Positions 22,701 to 35,037 of a stretch of DNA of 64,000 nucleotides are shown here, piece after piece. The stretch comes from Massariosphaeria phaeospora (Eukaryota > Ascomycota > Dothideomycetes > Pleosporales): positions 992,001 to 1,056,000 of the forward strand of contig JAADJZ010000013.1 in assembly GCA_011032825.1 (NCBI GenBank), written 5' to 3'. The notes beneath the pieces were generated by a model. It saw only the letters and a list, made by a program, of their open reading frames with translations. It made no database searches and was not told the DNA's origin. The position numbers and the translations under genes were made by a program. Numbering within the stretch: the stretch's first letter is position 1; each line of letters starts with the position of its first letter.

Positions 22701-25700
22701 AATGCCGCCCCTCAGCTCCTGTGTAAATCCTCCACCGCCGACCTACCCGCCAACTTCACGGCGCTGCTGCACAAACAACCACGCCTAGGGTCTAGCCATG
22801 CCGTGCCCCTGTTTTGCGTGTGTGCAAGTGACGGGCCTTCTGTTACTCCATTCTCGATGTGGTGCGCGGTATCCATGGCTGCGTCCGGAGGATCTGTGGT
22901 TCACGGCACGGCTCTGACAGCGGAACAAGCCGATCGCGCCGTGGCCCGTCCTGACCTCATCGCTCGCGCCATGTGCTCGCGCTCAATCGCGTTCCTGTCC
23001 GCTCAGCACAGTGGCCTCTCGACGGGTGCACTCATGGCCGCCGAGGGACGGCAGAATGAACAGAGCCAGAAGCTCACTGATGGCCCGTTGCAGAAGCCGT
23101 CTGGCTGCTCTAGCGGCTGGCTGGCAGCAAGATGCAGCACCAGCGCCGTTAGATCTGGGTGACGCCGAATCGGATCTGCGAACCCCACACTAGGCCGAGT
23201 CCAGAGCCCCTTTCTTTTGCCCGTCGCGCAGCGCAAAAACCACAGGCGGCCACTCACCAAGCGCACTGCGCCCAGATTCCCCACCTGGAGGGCAAACATG
23301 CCCCTCACGTTGACGTTTCAAAGCGCCCGCCACGGCAGCCAACTCTCTGCATCCTACTCGGGCCTGCAGCGCGATAATCATCCGTCTGCCCCCTCGACTT
23401 GCTTTTGCGCCCGTCCGGCCTTTCTCAGTAATCAAGGTTGTTGGCGCGTCGCGTCGCATCGCTGAATTGTGGTCAACAGGACCCAGGACTCAGGACTGCG
23501 AGCGGACTTCCGACTCGGAGAAGCGGCGACCGGCTGATCGACATGCGTGGAATCACTGTGGTCCTGTTGCTGGACGCCAAGCCCTGCGCCTTCCGTTTCG
23601 GTGTGGCGCTCGTCGAGATCGCCAGCCGCCAAGCTATGGAATAGTTCAGAAAGAGCCACAACACGGTTCAACATCGCCGAAGTCACCAAATCGGTCGAGG
23701 GTAGCTATCGAATCGGCAACCCTGGCTCCAATCTTGCGCCAGCCATGACGGCGACTCGAGACGCTGAGTCGGGAACGTTGGACGGCTTCGCACCATCACG
23801 CTTCGGTGCGCCCGCTGAACGGTTGGCTGGAACTCTGTTTTGGCAATGTCTTTCAGCTGCCCATGTTGACGCCAAACAGGCACATCCCTTCCTGGTTGGT
23901 TCGAAGAGGCGAGCCTCTAGTACTTGGACATGCGTGGCAAACCCGGTACAGTCACTACCCTATGTAGGCTTCCCACATCGGGTTATGCCGCCGCGCAAAT
24001 CATGGAACTCAAATCAGACCTCAGATTGACTGACTGTGCACAAAACACAGCATGTGGTCAAACCTACATGAACTGAAGATCGCGGACGGGCTGACTTGTC
24101 GTAGGATATCCCACGCTACTACCCGAGTCGATCGCGTTTAACTTCGTCCAATTACTGGACCGTAAACATATTTCCTAGTCTAGGCACGTTTTCCACCCAC
24201 CGATGCACCGGTCTAGTCTCGATTCTTACGTCACACGGCAACAACAATGCCATGTAGTTTGTCTTTCCTCTCTCATGCCGGGTGCATACGAACATTCTGA
24301 GCTGACCTACTGGGCTTCAGCTGTGCGTGGGCTTTGTACACAGGGATTGGTCATGTATGCAAGCCTCTCTAACGTTTAACCATCTAGCTGTCTTGACGAG
24401 CACATACGTATATGAGTGATGCATACCGGCAGAGGCCGGCTTCGTAAGAAGGAGCCTGTCGGCGCGCCTACCACCTGCTTCATGTAGGGGCTACGACTAG
24501 TGGGACAGCCAGTCATTGCCACTCACACTACACCGCTGCAAGGCCAAACGCCTGGTACCATGCTCACGCAAGCTAATCCCACATCTTGAGACGACCGAAT
24601 GCAGGTGTGGGGCCATTCCCATAGGCCAAGTCTAGAAAGAGTCTTCATTCGCGGGGCCCACGGTGAGTCTCACTGCCACGTAACTGATCCACCATTGCGC
24701 TTAGCAGGGAACACGACCCTCCAAGTCACCTCAACGTTTCCTAAGTTCCCACTTGCTTATTTCGGGAATGAAGCTGTTGCGCTGTTGCTGCATGCCTCTA
24801 AGGCCTGGTCTCTTCGATGGACGCCGAGCTGCCCCCCTCCTTTTTGACTACGGGCCGGCACCAGGCAAGATATCCGAAGTGTCCTTTACCGTCAATGGAG
24901 GTTTGTAGTAGTTGCAGGCGACTATGAAAACCGGTTTGCTGTTGCAGTGGATATCGACCCTGTCATGACAGTCAGACACCCCTACAAGCTGGACAGGAAA
25001 TGCCATGGGCCTTCGATCTTCGAAATATTCTGCTCCTGGGTGGTCTATCGGTGGGTCTGACACGACGGTCGGTACCAACAATACCGATGGAGGGCACACG
25101 CCCTTGGCTTACGGTCTCATTCCCCACATGGTGATTACGCACCACTACTGATTGCTCCACCACCTACGAAGAGCACCCGATGATCCTGTTATGGTTGTAA
25201 TGACACAATCTCGGGTGCTTTTGATCACATTGTTCCGAGTGCCGAGTCGACATATGTTGTTCGGCCCCTTCCTGTACTCTCGAAACAGTCGGCGAGGACA
25301 ACGCACTAGGTATCGGCGGACCGTCTGGCGATCGTTATCTAGCAACAACGTTGACGGGCCAGCGTGTCGCTGGCGGCTGTCGGCTGGCGGACGTTGCTGC
25401 TGAGGCGGTCCCAGCTGTGAGTGCTATTGGCAGACAATGATCTAACGGGAATGATCACTGAAGATCTGCCCGCATGGGTTCTTGCCTTCGATTCATGCCT
25501 TGAGCGCAATACCAAAGCTCTGCCGAATCAGGAGGTTGAGAAGGACTTCACCACCGAGAGGATTCATTCAGGCGAGCCCAGCGTATCCCGAGGGCTGTCG
25601 TGTGTGCATCTACCACAGGCAGAAACTATCCTTCAGCAGTTGGCCGATAGCACAAGGTGAACTCGACGAAGCGACATACCGGTGTCTCCGCATCATAAGC

Positions 25701-26823
25701 AGTAGGCCAACCTCGCCTTAAGAATTATTCACACCTCACTCTTCTTTTTCTCTGGATAACCAGCCGTTACTTGTATCTGTAATTGGAAAATTGAAGCCAT
25801 CCCCGTATCTCCGACATCCTTCATCCTTCTATACTTATGTTTATCTCAATCTCTAGTAATCGCATTACCAGCTCATACCGGCTCGACACGTCCTCCGACA
25901 TTGATGGCCTCCTGGAAATCCTCGCGACTCCTCTCGCACGAGGACATCTTGGAAACCAGACCCAGCTTTGAAGAGACGATTGACTGAAGGGGCCCCTGGC
26001 TTCGAGGCTCATGGGTCCACCTAAGCGCTGTCTTACCCACCAGCCGGAACACATATGAAGTTGCTATTTTCCACGAATCGTGCACCTTCAACACAACACA
26101 CCACTATCCGTCTGCAAGCATTCAGCTGGAGTGCGTTAACCCTCAGGGTTGCGCCGGGTCGTAACAACTGTCTTGAGAACCCCAGAGGCTTTGGGCAGAC
26201 GTTCTTGTAAGCATCAATGCCGCAACCGTTTGTCGGTGCGCAAATATGACCAGGCCGTTCAATGCTATAGTCAAAAATAGCACGCTCCGATGAGGGTAAG
26301 CGACAAATCAGCGGAGCGTGTTCCATGTATAGACGCTGGACAACGGCAGCGTGTGGAAACTGTACTCGAGACACAATCACGACGTGTCAGATTCCGGCCG
26401 CCACTTCCACACCGATGGCGACCAGGAGTCAATGCGCAATCCGTTTTGCTGAGGTGAGGAAGTATGTAGGTTAAGTAAGTAAACGAACAAATGCTTATAT
26501 GGCGACAGGCATTAACTCGACGTCTCATTTCCGTATTTCATGCGAAACATAGGCTCCGGTCCCCAATCGTTCGCCATCTACATACTTGCCTCTCCCACGT
26601 TTACCCTACCGTCTGCAATCCTCCCGGCATCCTAGGCCCGAACGAGCAGTAACACGCACAGCTGTAGCTCCGCTCGGGTGGTTTTATATTGCGAGGCAAT
26701 ATATTTATAGTGGTGTCTGGTCGCACCCAGCGACGCATCCTCTTGTAGCTGGGTATCATTGGTATCAGCTGCTGGGTTTCTCCCCTGTTCAGGCGCATTG
26801 CCGAACTCGAGGGTCCTGGCTCT

Positions 26824-26858
26824 TCCTTGTCCTGTCGCTGTCGCTGTCGCTGTCGCTG
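26824..26858. repeat. CTGTCG hexanucleotide repeat
   Basis: About four to five tandem CTGTCG units. No gene context is recognised. Confidence 0.8.
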
Positions 26859-28011
26859 CACGTCAAAAACTTACGTGCGCATGAACACGAGGACATTGGT
26901 GCGACTGGCGACGGACGGGATGCTTTGCCTGGATTCGCTGTCGACGAGTAGACTTCCCGACCGGAACTCCCGCAATCAGTAAGTACAAGTGTCGTCCACC
27001 CTGACCTGACCGGACTACCTAGGCATACCAGGTCATACCCGCGTATGTCCGGGACTTCTGAACATGGAGAAAAATAGCTCGAGCTGCAACGATACAGGGC
27101 GGTCTGGGCTGAACAGCAGCAGCATTGTCGCTATTGCCTGTCAGTAGCAGTCGGGAAACACGACTGAAGGATTGAACGATTGGTAGGCGTACTCACTGCT
27201 TTTCTAGGTATTCGAAGCTACTCGCGCTCTCCGAGAGAGAGCCGCCGACACAGTCGTTTACCGACATGTATAGATACCTAGATGCCTACATTTCGAGCAG
27301 GCTAGTTGTCTAGACACTGATCTATCCCTAGTCGCCGCTCGCCTCGCTTCCGCTTCCGCTTCGCCGACGTCAACCTTCCCCTCTCATCTCGCTATGCATA
27401 CAGTACATCACCCATACAGTAGTCTGGGCTAAACCCAAACCCAAACCTCGCAGCTCTGCTTGCACTGCTGCTGCGCGCACAGTTCAGTTCGCCCGCTCCG
27501 ACTCGGGCCTGGCTATGCTATTGGCATGACCAAGTGAGCGGGTATGGTAACATTCCTACCGAACCGAGCCAACCAGCGGACGAACTCAAGCAGCGGACGG
27601 GGTTCCTCGCCGAGCGTACGGAGAAAGGTCAGAATGTGACCGTACCGTCGGGTCGGGCTCCGTTCGCTGTGCTGTGCTGGCGCTCCGCGCTGTGTGTCGA
27701 CTCGGACACACCGCTTGTGTGCGGTGAAGCAGACAGCCTCGTGGTTTGGTTTGGTTTGGTTTGCCGATTTGCTGGCGATGCTGCCTGCGGTTGCGACGAC
27801 GAAGCAAGGCTATCTGTGTCTACAAGCTGAGCTGAACTGAGCTGCGGTGCGGTGCATAGATAAAGCCTGGCTCGGTACTGAATGGCTAGCTGATGGCACG
27901 CGGGCGAAATTCGCAGCACGAGCTCGTTGGGCTGGTCCGGATGGTAGGATTTGCGCACTCGTGACGTTGTGCGTAGATACTAGAGCGCGAAAGGGGGGGG
28001 CACGAAAACGA

Positions 28012-28048
28012 CTAATGGCTAACGACTAACGACTAACGACTAACGACA
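28012..28048. repeat. CTAACGA heptamer repeat
   Basis: Four near-perfect tandem copies of a TAACGAC unit. The seven-base period is unusual beside the tetramers elsewhere in this stretch. No link to a gene is visible. Confidence 0.75.
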
Positions 28049-28720
28049 ATGATGCGGGTATGTGTGTACGTACACTAACGGGGCTATATGTAGGTTGAAG
28101 TAGTATGTGGTTGTAGTTATAGTTGGAAATAGAGCTAGACAAACAGACAGATATACAGCTAGGTACAAATTCACAATTAACTACACGAAGCGGTCTATCT
28201 CTCTATCTACCAACCTGTCTACGTCACTATCTATCTCTCTCCATCTCTCTCTCTATTCTATTCCATCCTGCCCTAACAAACAAAGAAGTCCTACCGACCG
28301 CTTCTTTCACTATCCGTCCAAGCGTGTTATCAGCACAACGCCAAGCTCTAACTCGCCCTTTCTTTAAATTTCGTCTACTTTTCTATTTGTGTTCTGCTTT
28401 GCCTTGCTACGGAGCGGGGTGGAGTGGATTCGAGTGGAGTGGAGTAGAGTGGGCTGGGCGGGGCTAGGTTCCAGAAGCATATTAGATTGGGATTGCGCTG
28501 GTGAGGTTAGGAGAGAGGATAGGATGGGAGGGGAGGGGATGGGAGGGAAGGGAAGGGAAGGGGAGAGAGCGGGGATGGGTGAATTGGGCGGCGCTTGTGA
28601 GGGGAAAAAAGTGAACGGAGCTGAACTGGGTGCGTTTTGCTGTAGGAGAGAGAGAAAGAGAGAAAGGGATTGTGTGTGTATGTGTATGTGTGTAGTAATT
28701 TGTGTATAGTAGTTTGGACG

Positions 28721-28750
28721 TAGGATAGGATAGGATAGGATAGGATAGGA
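28721..28750. repeat. GATAG pentamer repeat
   Basis: About six tandem AGGAT/GATAG units, in a wider purine-rich tract (28,420-28,800). Confidence 0.8.
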
Positions 28751-29439
28751 GCATAAGATAAGGGAAGTAGGGAGAGTAAGAGTAAGTAAGTGTAAGTGAG
28801 TAGATGCATGGCTATGTACTATTGAAGTTGCTAACTTGCATTTTCTCTTATTGCTGTTCTGTTTTGTTCCGTTCTATTCTGTCCTGTTTGCTGTCTAATT
28901 CAATTTAGTTCAACGTACTATGTAAAGCGTATATATGTGCTCGATAGTCTGCACACGGTAAGGCAAGGCAAGGCTACTCCTCTGTCGTACACCCGCCCGC
29001 CCGTTTCCACGCCCCCTTTCTGCTTTCCGCTTTCCCACACTCCTTTTCCGCTTTCTTATTTCTCATCCACCAACGCTTAACCCCGCTAACTGCGCGCTGC
29101 CTTTCTTCGCCGTTCGGCCCAGCTCGGCTCGTCCCCTCTCTCTCGTATACCACCACCCACTGCGCTGTGCGCTATGTTTAGCACATGCAGACTGCATAGC
29201 ATGCAGTGATTCTTCCCTTAGAGCTGGAGTACGGGAAGCAATCTGTGCGTGTGGGTGTGGGAACCTGTCGTGCAACCGGATATATGTAGATATGTAGTTA
29301 TGTAGGTAGGTATGCATGTATAGCTGGTCCGAGGAGGTTCGTCCGGGTGGGGGAGCGGAACTTGCGGCTTTGGGGGGCCCGGGGGGTGATTTGGAAGCGG
29401 GCGGGGGTACGGGGGTAGAAGGTAGAGTATAATATAGTA

Positions 29440-29505
29440 GAGTATAGTGGAGTGGTGTGGAGTGGTGTGGAGTGGTGTAGTGGTTGTGGTTGTGGTTGTG
29501 GTTGT
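29440..29505. repeat. GTGGAGTGGT / GTGGTT repeat tract
   Basis: Three GGAGTGGTGT units are followed by four GTGGTT units. It encodes apparent Thr- and Pro-rich frames on the opposite strand, which I treat as artefact. Confidence 0.75.
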
Positions 29506-31927
29506 ATACAGAGATGATAGAGATAGAGATGAAAATATACAGACAATAATTCCGAAAGATAGCGCGCTCCACAAAAAAAAAGAACCTACTTATTTACTTA
29601 ACGCACGCCAAAACAGCTCAGATCAGATTCCATTGCCCCTATTTCAGTTAAATTCCACAGCGTAAAAACTTCCATGTTCAAACCCTGTTTTGTCTAGTAC
29701 TTTCCTTCCTTTCTCACCCACCTACCTTTCCCCTTCCTTCCAAACCCTGTTTTAAAAGGTACTACTAACCAAAACCCGCATAGCTAGGTTAGGTTGCGTC
29801 CTGTTCTTACTTAGCTAGCTAGAGTAAATATTTCCATGTCTGCAAAGCAAGAATAAAATGCGGGTTCTGGTTCCGCAAGCAATTCGTTAATCGGTCTACG
29901 AATGCAATGCAATATGCAATTCGGAGAGTGCTTTTGAATGAGTGAATGAATGAATGCAAAGAAACTAATAGTACTTGCTAATTAGGAGAGGCCCACAGCA
30001 CGCACGCATGCACGCACGCACACTCAAGCATAGCCATACCGCTCGCCTACTATACTACCACGCCAAATCGCAGTACGTTGATGCGTTGCTTGCATAACAC
30101 ATGATGAATTCTGAACAACAGTCGTAGGTAGGGATAGATGAAGATAGTGCAGAACAAATAAATAGGGGAGTTCAGAGACGTAAAAGACAGCCTCGAGCCA
30201 ACGCAGCCCAGCCCAGCCCAGCGCATCTCTACCAAACTACACACACAACAGGAGAAGGCAAAAACCGCGACAAAGTAGCTCGTCCCAGCCCCATTCTGTG
30301 CCCCCGTCAAAAGAAACCGATACCCGCACACGCAGCACTCTTCCCTCCCTCCAAGTCCCACCCGCCCGACCCTGACCTACGTATAAATACTCTCCGTATA
30401 CGCATTAACCTGCAACCCCCTCTCCGCCATCTGCTCCTCCTCCAAAAACCGCATCGGCATCCACACCAAATGGCCCCTCACACGATCCAGCTCCCGCCTC
30501 ACCTCTTTTGCACTGCGATCCGTGTTATACAAGTGGCCCTGCCTATGGCCATCGCCCTTCGGATTCGGCGTGAAGCTGTCGTAGTCAGCCCACGTGCGGA
30601 TGCGGTCGTCCGGATCGGCGTGGAACAGGTCGCGGAAGACGGCCGTGTTGGTCGTCGCCTGCTCGCACCACGTGGCCCAGAGTTTCGGGCACAGCGCGTC
30701 GGACACGAAGTCGAATTCGCGGCCTTCGTGGTTGGCGTTTGGGGACGAGGTGCTGGGGGGCTGGGCGTTGGGGTCGTCGGTTGCGTCGAGGGATTGCGGT
30801 TCGAGCAGGCCGAGGTGCTCGCGCCAGAGGATGCTGCGCAGCGTGTAGGCTAGGCGGGCGGCTTGGTAGGGGGCGCCGTCCATGGTGATGTCGACTTTGT
30901 CGCGGTCGTGCATGACGATGGAGAGTTCTGAGTCGTGGTAGCCGAGCTGCGAGCGGTCGTTGATGTTGGAGGAGCCGCAGATGACGTACTGGTCGTCGAT
31001 GATACAGATTTTGGCGTGCACGTAGAGCTCCTCTTGGAAGAAGTGTTCTGTCTCGGCCTCGGGGTCGCCTTCCCAGGGCTCCGTGCTGGGTCTCTTGTCC
31101 GTGAGCATGGCGTCGTCGGCGATGGAGTCCGGGTCGATGAGGCCGCCCTGGTCACCCTGGCCCACGGACTCTTCGTGAGAAGTGAACCTGCGTCTCATAT
31201 CTGCGGCTCGTTCGCGGGCCTCAGTTCCACCGTCAGACGGTGCCTCGAGCTCGTCGACTTCAGCTCTCTGGAGATCTTCGTACTTCATGCCGGACTGCTC
31301 TTCGTACCTCTTAAGCGTGGCAGTGACATTCAGCCGATCATACGAGCGGAGATTGAAGAAGGATATGTGCTCGTTCGGATCTACCCCTTGAGCTTTGATT
31401 TGCTCGAAGATGCTATGCTCTCCTCGGCATATACTCTTGTACTGGTAGTCCATGATAGCTCTTGTCCCAGTCGCCGCGTCCTCGCGCAAATCACCGGCGA
31501 ACCCAGGAATCGCGGGTATAATGACGATGACTCGGAACTTGCGCTTTTCCTGGCCTGCCCGAACAACCGCCTCGACGATGGACCGTCCGATCTGGTTGTG
31601 GATTGGACTCTGTTCTTCTCCAGTCGCGGTGATAAAAAACTGATTCTCGATATAGACGTAATGTCTCGCCTCACGGATTAAATCACAGTAAGAGGTCTGG
31701 ATACTGTGCTCAGCCGGAAGGATGCCACTACTCCAATCTGCACTGCTTCGGACTAGCTGCGCAGTCACGGTCCCGCGGTTGTCGAGGTTTTTCCCACTCA
31801 AAGGGCTCACTGGATGGTGCGCATATTCGCCAACGGGGAACTTAGGCCGCTGCACTCCAATGAGATCTTCATCGTCACCTTCTCGGCCTTCCATAGTAAG
31901 CCAGTCATATCGCTCGTCGCGCTTGTA

Positions 31928-31935
31928 CTTGTCTC
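31928..31935. repeat. hAT target-site duplication, left copy
   Basis: CTTGTCTC, identical to 35030-35037. An 8-bp duplication is diagnostic of the hAT superfamily. It lies within phospholipase D codons for Asp-Lys. Confidence 0.95.
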
Positions 31936-34900
31936 CAGACTTGTCAACAATCCGTCCAATCCAATCCGGGTCCCCGGATTGAATGGATTGACAAGAAATC
32001 TCTCCTGGATTGGCTTGAATGGATTGTTTAGGGATTTGGGGGGTGGACGGATTGATAGATTGGATGGATTGATTAGTAAGCTAACTATTGGTGAATTGCC
32101 CAATATATTCGTCGATCTTATGGATAGTGATATCGTACGTGTTCGTAGGTTTGTAAGGCGTTTTGAAGCGCTCAATCCCAAGGCGTTTCCAGGATCGGAG
32201 GCTCTGTAAAGCGGATAGTAAATCTGGCCTCATATTGAGTCTCCGTACGCCTAAAAGATCAGCCAGTTCACTAAAAGTCCTCTCACAATTGGCTGCTGAG
32301 GCTAGGATACTCAATATATTCATAGCAAACCGCGCCAAAACAGGGTATTAATGCTCCTTTGACAACTAGTAGGCAATTGGCAGCTAAGCAAGCTTGTAGG
32401 CTAGATTAATTGGTTTCTCTGCGCTCCAGAGCTCATACTCGTTAGTAATCTCCTCCGCAATCTCCGCCTCTCTCATAGAGGCTAGCATAAACTCAGTACA
32501 GTTAACGGCGTAGTCAAAACGTTGCCGCTTAGCAGGCGGCGGCGTAGCTGGATCAGCGGCGGCGATTTTAGATGCTAGCTTAGCGCCCGCCCAAAGTGAT
32601 TGAAAACTTTTGTTGTTTGCCTCTAGCTACCCCTTGCGGGGATAGAGGCTATCTACGTCATCGTACTCAGCGGGTACTCGCCAGGCAGTATCGATGAAGT
32701 TTTTGTACGCTAGGTAGAGGCGTAGGGCACAGTAATACGCTGGGGCGTCTTTGAATTTGGCGTAGTAGTTTTCTAGCTTACTAATGGCGAGATTGAGGTT
32801 TGTTTTGACGTGATCCTCAGGCGCGTCAGGATCGTTGTAATCCACTGCCTCTACGCGATCCTGTTGAGCCTGTAGCGTAGCAAGAAGCTACTCAAACGTA
32901 GGGATAACCTTCCAAATCGCGCCGTAGCGACTAGCCTTGCCTCGACCTTCGAGCCAGCTAGTCGCCTCCTTGAAAGGCTTAAGCAACTCGATATACTCAG
33001 TAATAGTAGCCTAGTCTTTGCCAGTAAGCCCTTCCTCACGTATATACAGGCGTGGCTGGCTAGCCTCCGAAGGGCGAGCTCCCGCCCGAGATCGCTGTCG
33101 GTTTGCGGAGCGGTTGCTCTCGCCGATTTTGTAGCCCATATAATCGTCCAGAGGCACCCTGAGGTCGACGGCGCGCTCAAACGTATCGTAGTAAGAGTTC
33201 TAGCGAGTTTTGACTGGCTTTTTGAGTTCTCTTGGCGTAAAGTTCGTGAGATTTAGCGACGTTGCCTCATCTCGCTGGTATCCCTCCAAAAGCTCGCGCG
33301 CCTGCGGCGTACAGATTGAGGCGATGACGTCAAACAGTACGCCTAGCGGGCCAGCTTTGCGCCACTCGTTCATGTACTGTTCCTTTGCCTAGGGCGAGTT
33401 AGCAGGTGCTGCGCGAGAGACGGCGGCAGGAAAGAAAAAGGCAATACGTACTACTAAATTCTCCTGCGAGTTCTCAAACGCGTCGCGATCCTGGCCAAAG
33501 ATAACGTTTTGGGCAGCGAGATTGAGTATATGGCAGCTGCAGCGCAATCTCCGGTGGCTCGGGTTGAAGCCGTACTCCTCTGCTAGCTCGTTAACGGCAG
33601 TATCGTTGTTTGTCGCGTTATCAAGCACAAAGTAACCTAAGGCTTCTTTTCGTATATGAAACTGGTGGAGAGTTGAGCTCACGATTGCTGCGATATTTAA
33701 ACCGGAGTGGTCGCCCGATAGCGTCGGCAGGCCAAGGAAGTAATCTACTTGTTGACCCGCTGCGTTCAAGTGGTGTACGCAGATTCTGGTGATAGCGCGT
33801 TTGCCGCCGTATGAGGTCCAGTTGTCAAAGGATACGTGTATAGCGGATTTGGCTGCCTTTATGTAGCTCACGACGGCGGGTAGGTAGGCGTTGTATTCAT
33901 CTATAATGTGCGACTGGAGAGTGTTGTGGCTGCTCCACAAAACGCGCTCAGCGAGCGGATTAGCAGCCTTGATCATATCTCGAAAGGCAGGCACCTCTAC
34001 AACGCGCAGAGCTTGGTTATCGGCGGCCACCCACTCGATGAGCGCCTGCTAAAAAGCGGGCGCCGAAAAGGTATCGGCGACGGCGTTTGCTACCTCTTGA
34101 CTCACATCAACGCCCTGTCGCTGTAGGGCGGAGATGATAGATGCCTCCTTCTTGAACCGAATTGGGCCATCTTTGCTGACTCCGTGGCCAGGTCGCCGCG
34201 CCTCGAGGTGCCGATGGATAGCAGAGGTTGAAGTTGCCACTTTAAACAACCCGTTTTGCTTGTGTATATGGCAGTATTTGCACAGCCAATACAGCGCCTT
34301 ATGCTTGCGATGGTATACGCGCTAGCCGTATTAAAAAACCTAGCTTGTTAAGGCACGTTTAGCAGCGTATTGAGGCTTCTGTAAATTAGGTACGCGCGAC
34401 CAAACAAGGCCTTCATAGTCCTCATCATCGTCGGCGGAGGCAGAGACAGCGAGAGGATCGAGATCGAGTGGCGCGTCAGATGTTGACTGTGCATCGGTTG
34501 CCTGGTACGAGGAAGCTGCGCCGGCGGCGTTTTGCGTGGACTGGGAGTCAAGGACCCGCTCAAATACTTCATTAAGCTGCCGATTCATCTGCGAGGTTAG
34601 TTTGGGCGAAAAATCGCGATAAACATACGTACTTTCGTGGGTGTGGGCGAACGTAGTGAGTGCGCGTTAATCTCGGCGCGTCGAAAATCTTGGGTCGCGA
34701 GATATTTCGGGGCAGCGTAATCGATTTTCTGGGGCGGCTAGGCCTAATACGGCCGGTTGAGCGAGGGCGAGAAAGTAATTTTACAGGATTCGAACTGGAA
34801 AGTATATTATATTTTATATTTTTACGCCTCCGCTAGCTATTAACACCTAGAATCTTGAAGGACCTCTGTACGCAAAACAATCAATCCGTAAACAATCCGT

Positions 34901-35029
34901 CCAATCAATCTGGGACCTCTGGATTGAATGGATTGCTAGTAATCAAGGTCTCGGATTGATTGGACGGATTGCTTATTAATCAATCCGTCCAATCAATCTG
35001 TCAATCCGGACGGATTGTTGACAAGTCTG
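31936..35029 (-). mobile_element. hAT-superfamily DNA transposon, decayed
   Basis: 3,094 bp bounded by perfect 22-bp inverted repeats (outer sequence CAGACTTGTCAACAATCC) and an 8-bp direct duplication. Both ends are packed with GGATTG/CAATCC motifs in either orientation (31,950-32,075 and 34,880-35,020), the type of subterminal array hAT transposases bind. It carries one transposase gene on the minus strand, now full of nonsense codons. It sits inside a phospholipase D exon in the same transcriptional orientation. Intact ends beside a decayed gene suggest it is, or recently was, mobile only with transposase supplied in trans. Confidence 0.95.
32081..34588 (-). pseudogene. hAT transposase, multiply nonsense-mutated
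   Basis: Starts at ATG 34588 (MNRQLNEVFER) with an acidic N-terminus. It then shows a BED-type zinc finger (YWLCKYC followed by IHRHLE), the RNase-H-like core (AIHVSFDNWTSYGGKRA; YFVLDNATNNDTAV; LRCSCHILNLAAQ; TR-stop-NSYYDTFERA) and the C-terminal hAT dimerisation domain (AANCERTFSELADLLGVRRLNM). A 63-bp intron (33451-33389, GTACGT donor) fits the reading. In-frame stops are at 34342, 34333, 34324, 34051, 33202, 33013, 32890, 32629, 32386, 32368 and 32350 (first base of codon on the minus strand). All are TAG or TAA at positions where Trp or Gln would be expected, so each needs only C-to-T at CpA or its complement: a RIP-like pattern. Not functional as it stands. Confidence 0.9.
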
Positions 35030-35037
35030 CTTGTCTC
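35030..35037. repeat. hAT target-site duplication, right copy
   Basis: CTTGTCTC, an exact match to 31928-31935, immediately outside the right inverted repeat. Confidence 0.95.

Larger units (their letters stand above)
17275..30376. other. About 13-kb region without recognisable genes
   Basis: No open frame here shows a family I know, and no splice-joined series gives one. From about 17.7 to 23.9 kb the DNA is GC-rich with frames of up to 276 codons on both strands at once, typically starting at TTG/CTG/GTG. From 24 to 26.5 kb it is more balanced and stop-rich. From 26.6 to 30 kb it is dominated by simple repeats, purine- or pyrimidine-rich tracts and poly-A runs. It could be regulatory DNA for flbD, noncoding RNA loci or a decayed insertion; sequence alone does not decide. 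Confidence 0.5.

Noticed and set aside
28480..28810. Pro/Ser/Thr-rich minus-strand frames
   Set aside because: Translations of purine/pyrimidine simple repeats, not genes.
33389..33391. In-frame TAG in the hAT transposase counted at first as a twelfth stop
   Set aside because: It is the acceptor AG of a plausible 63-bp intron (33451-33389), so I did not count it among nonsense mutations.
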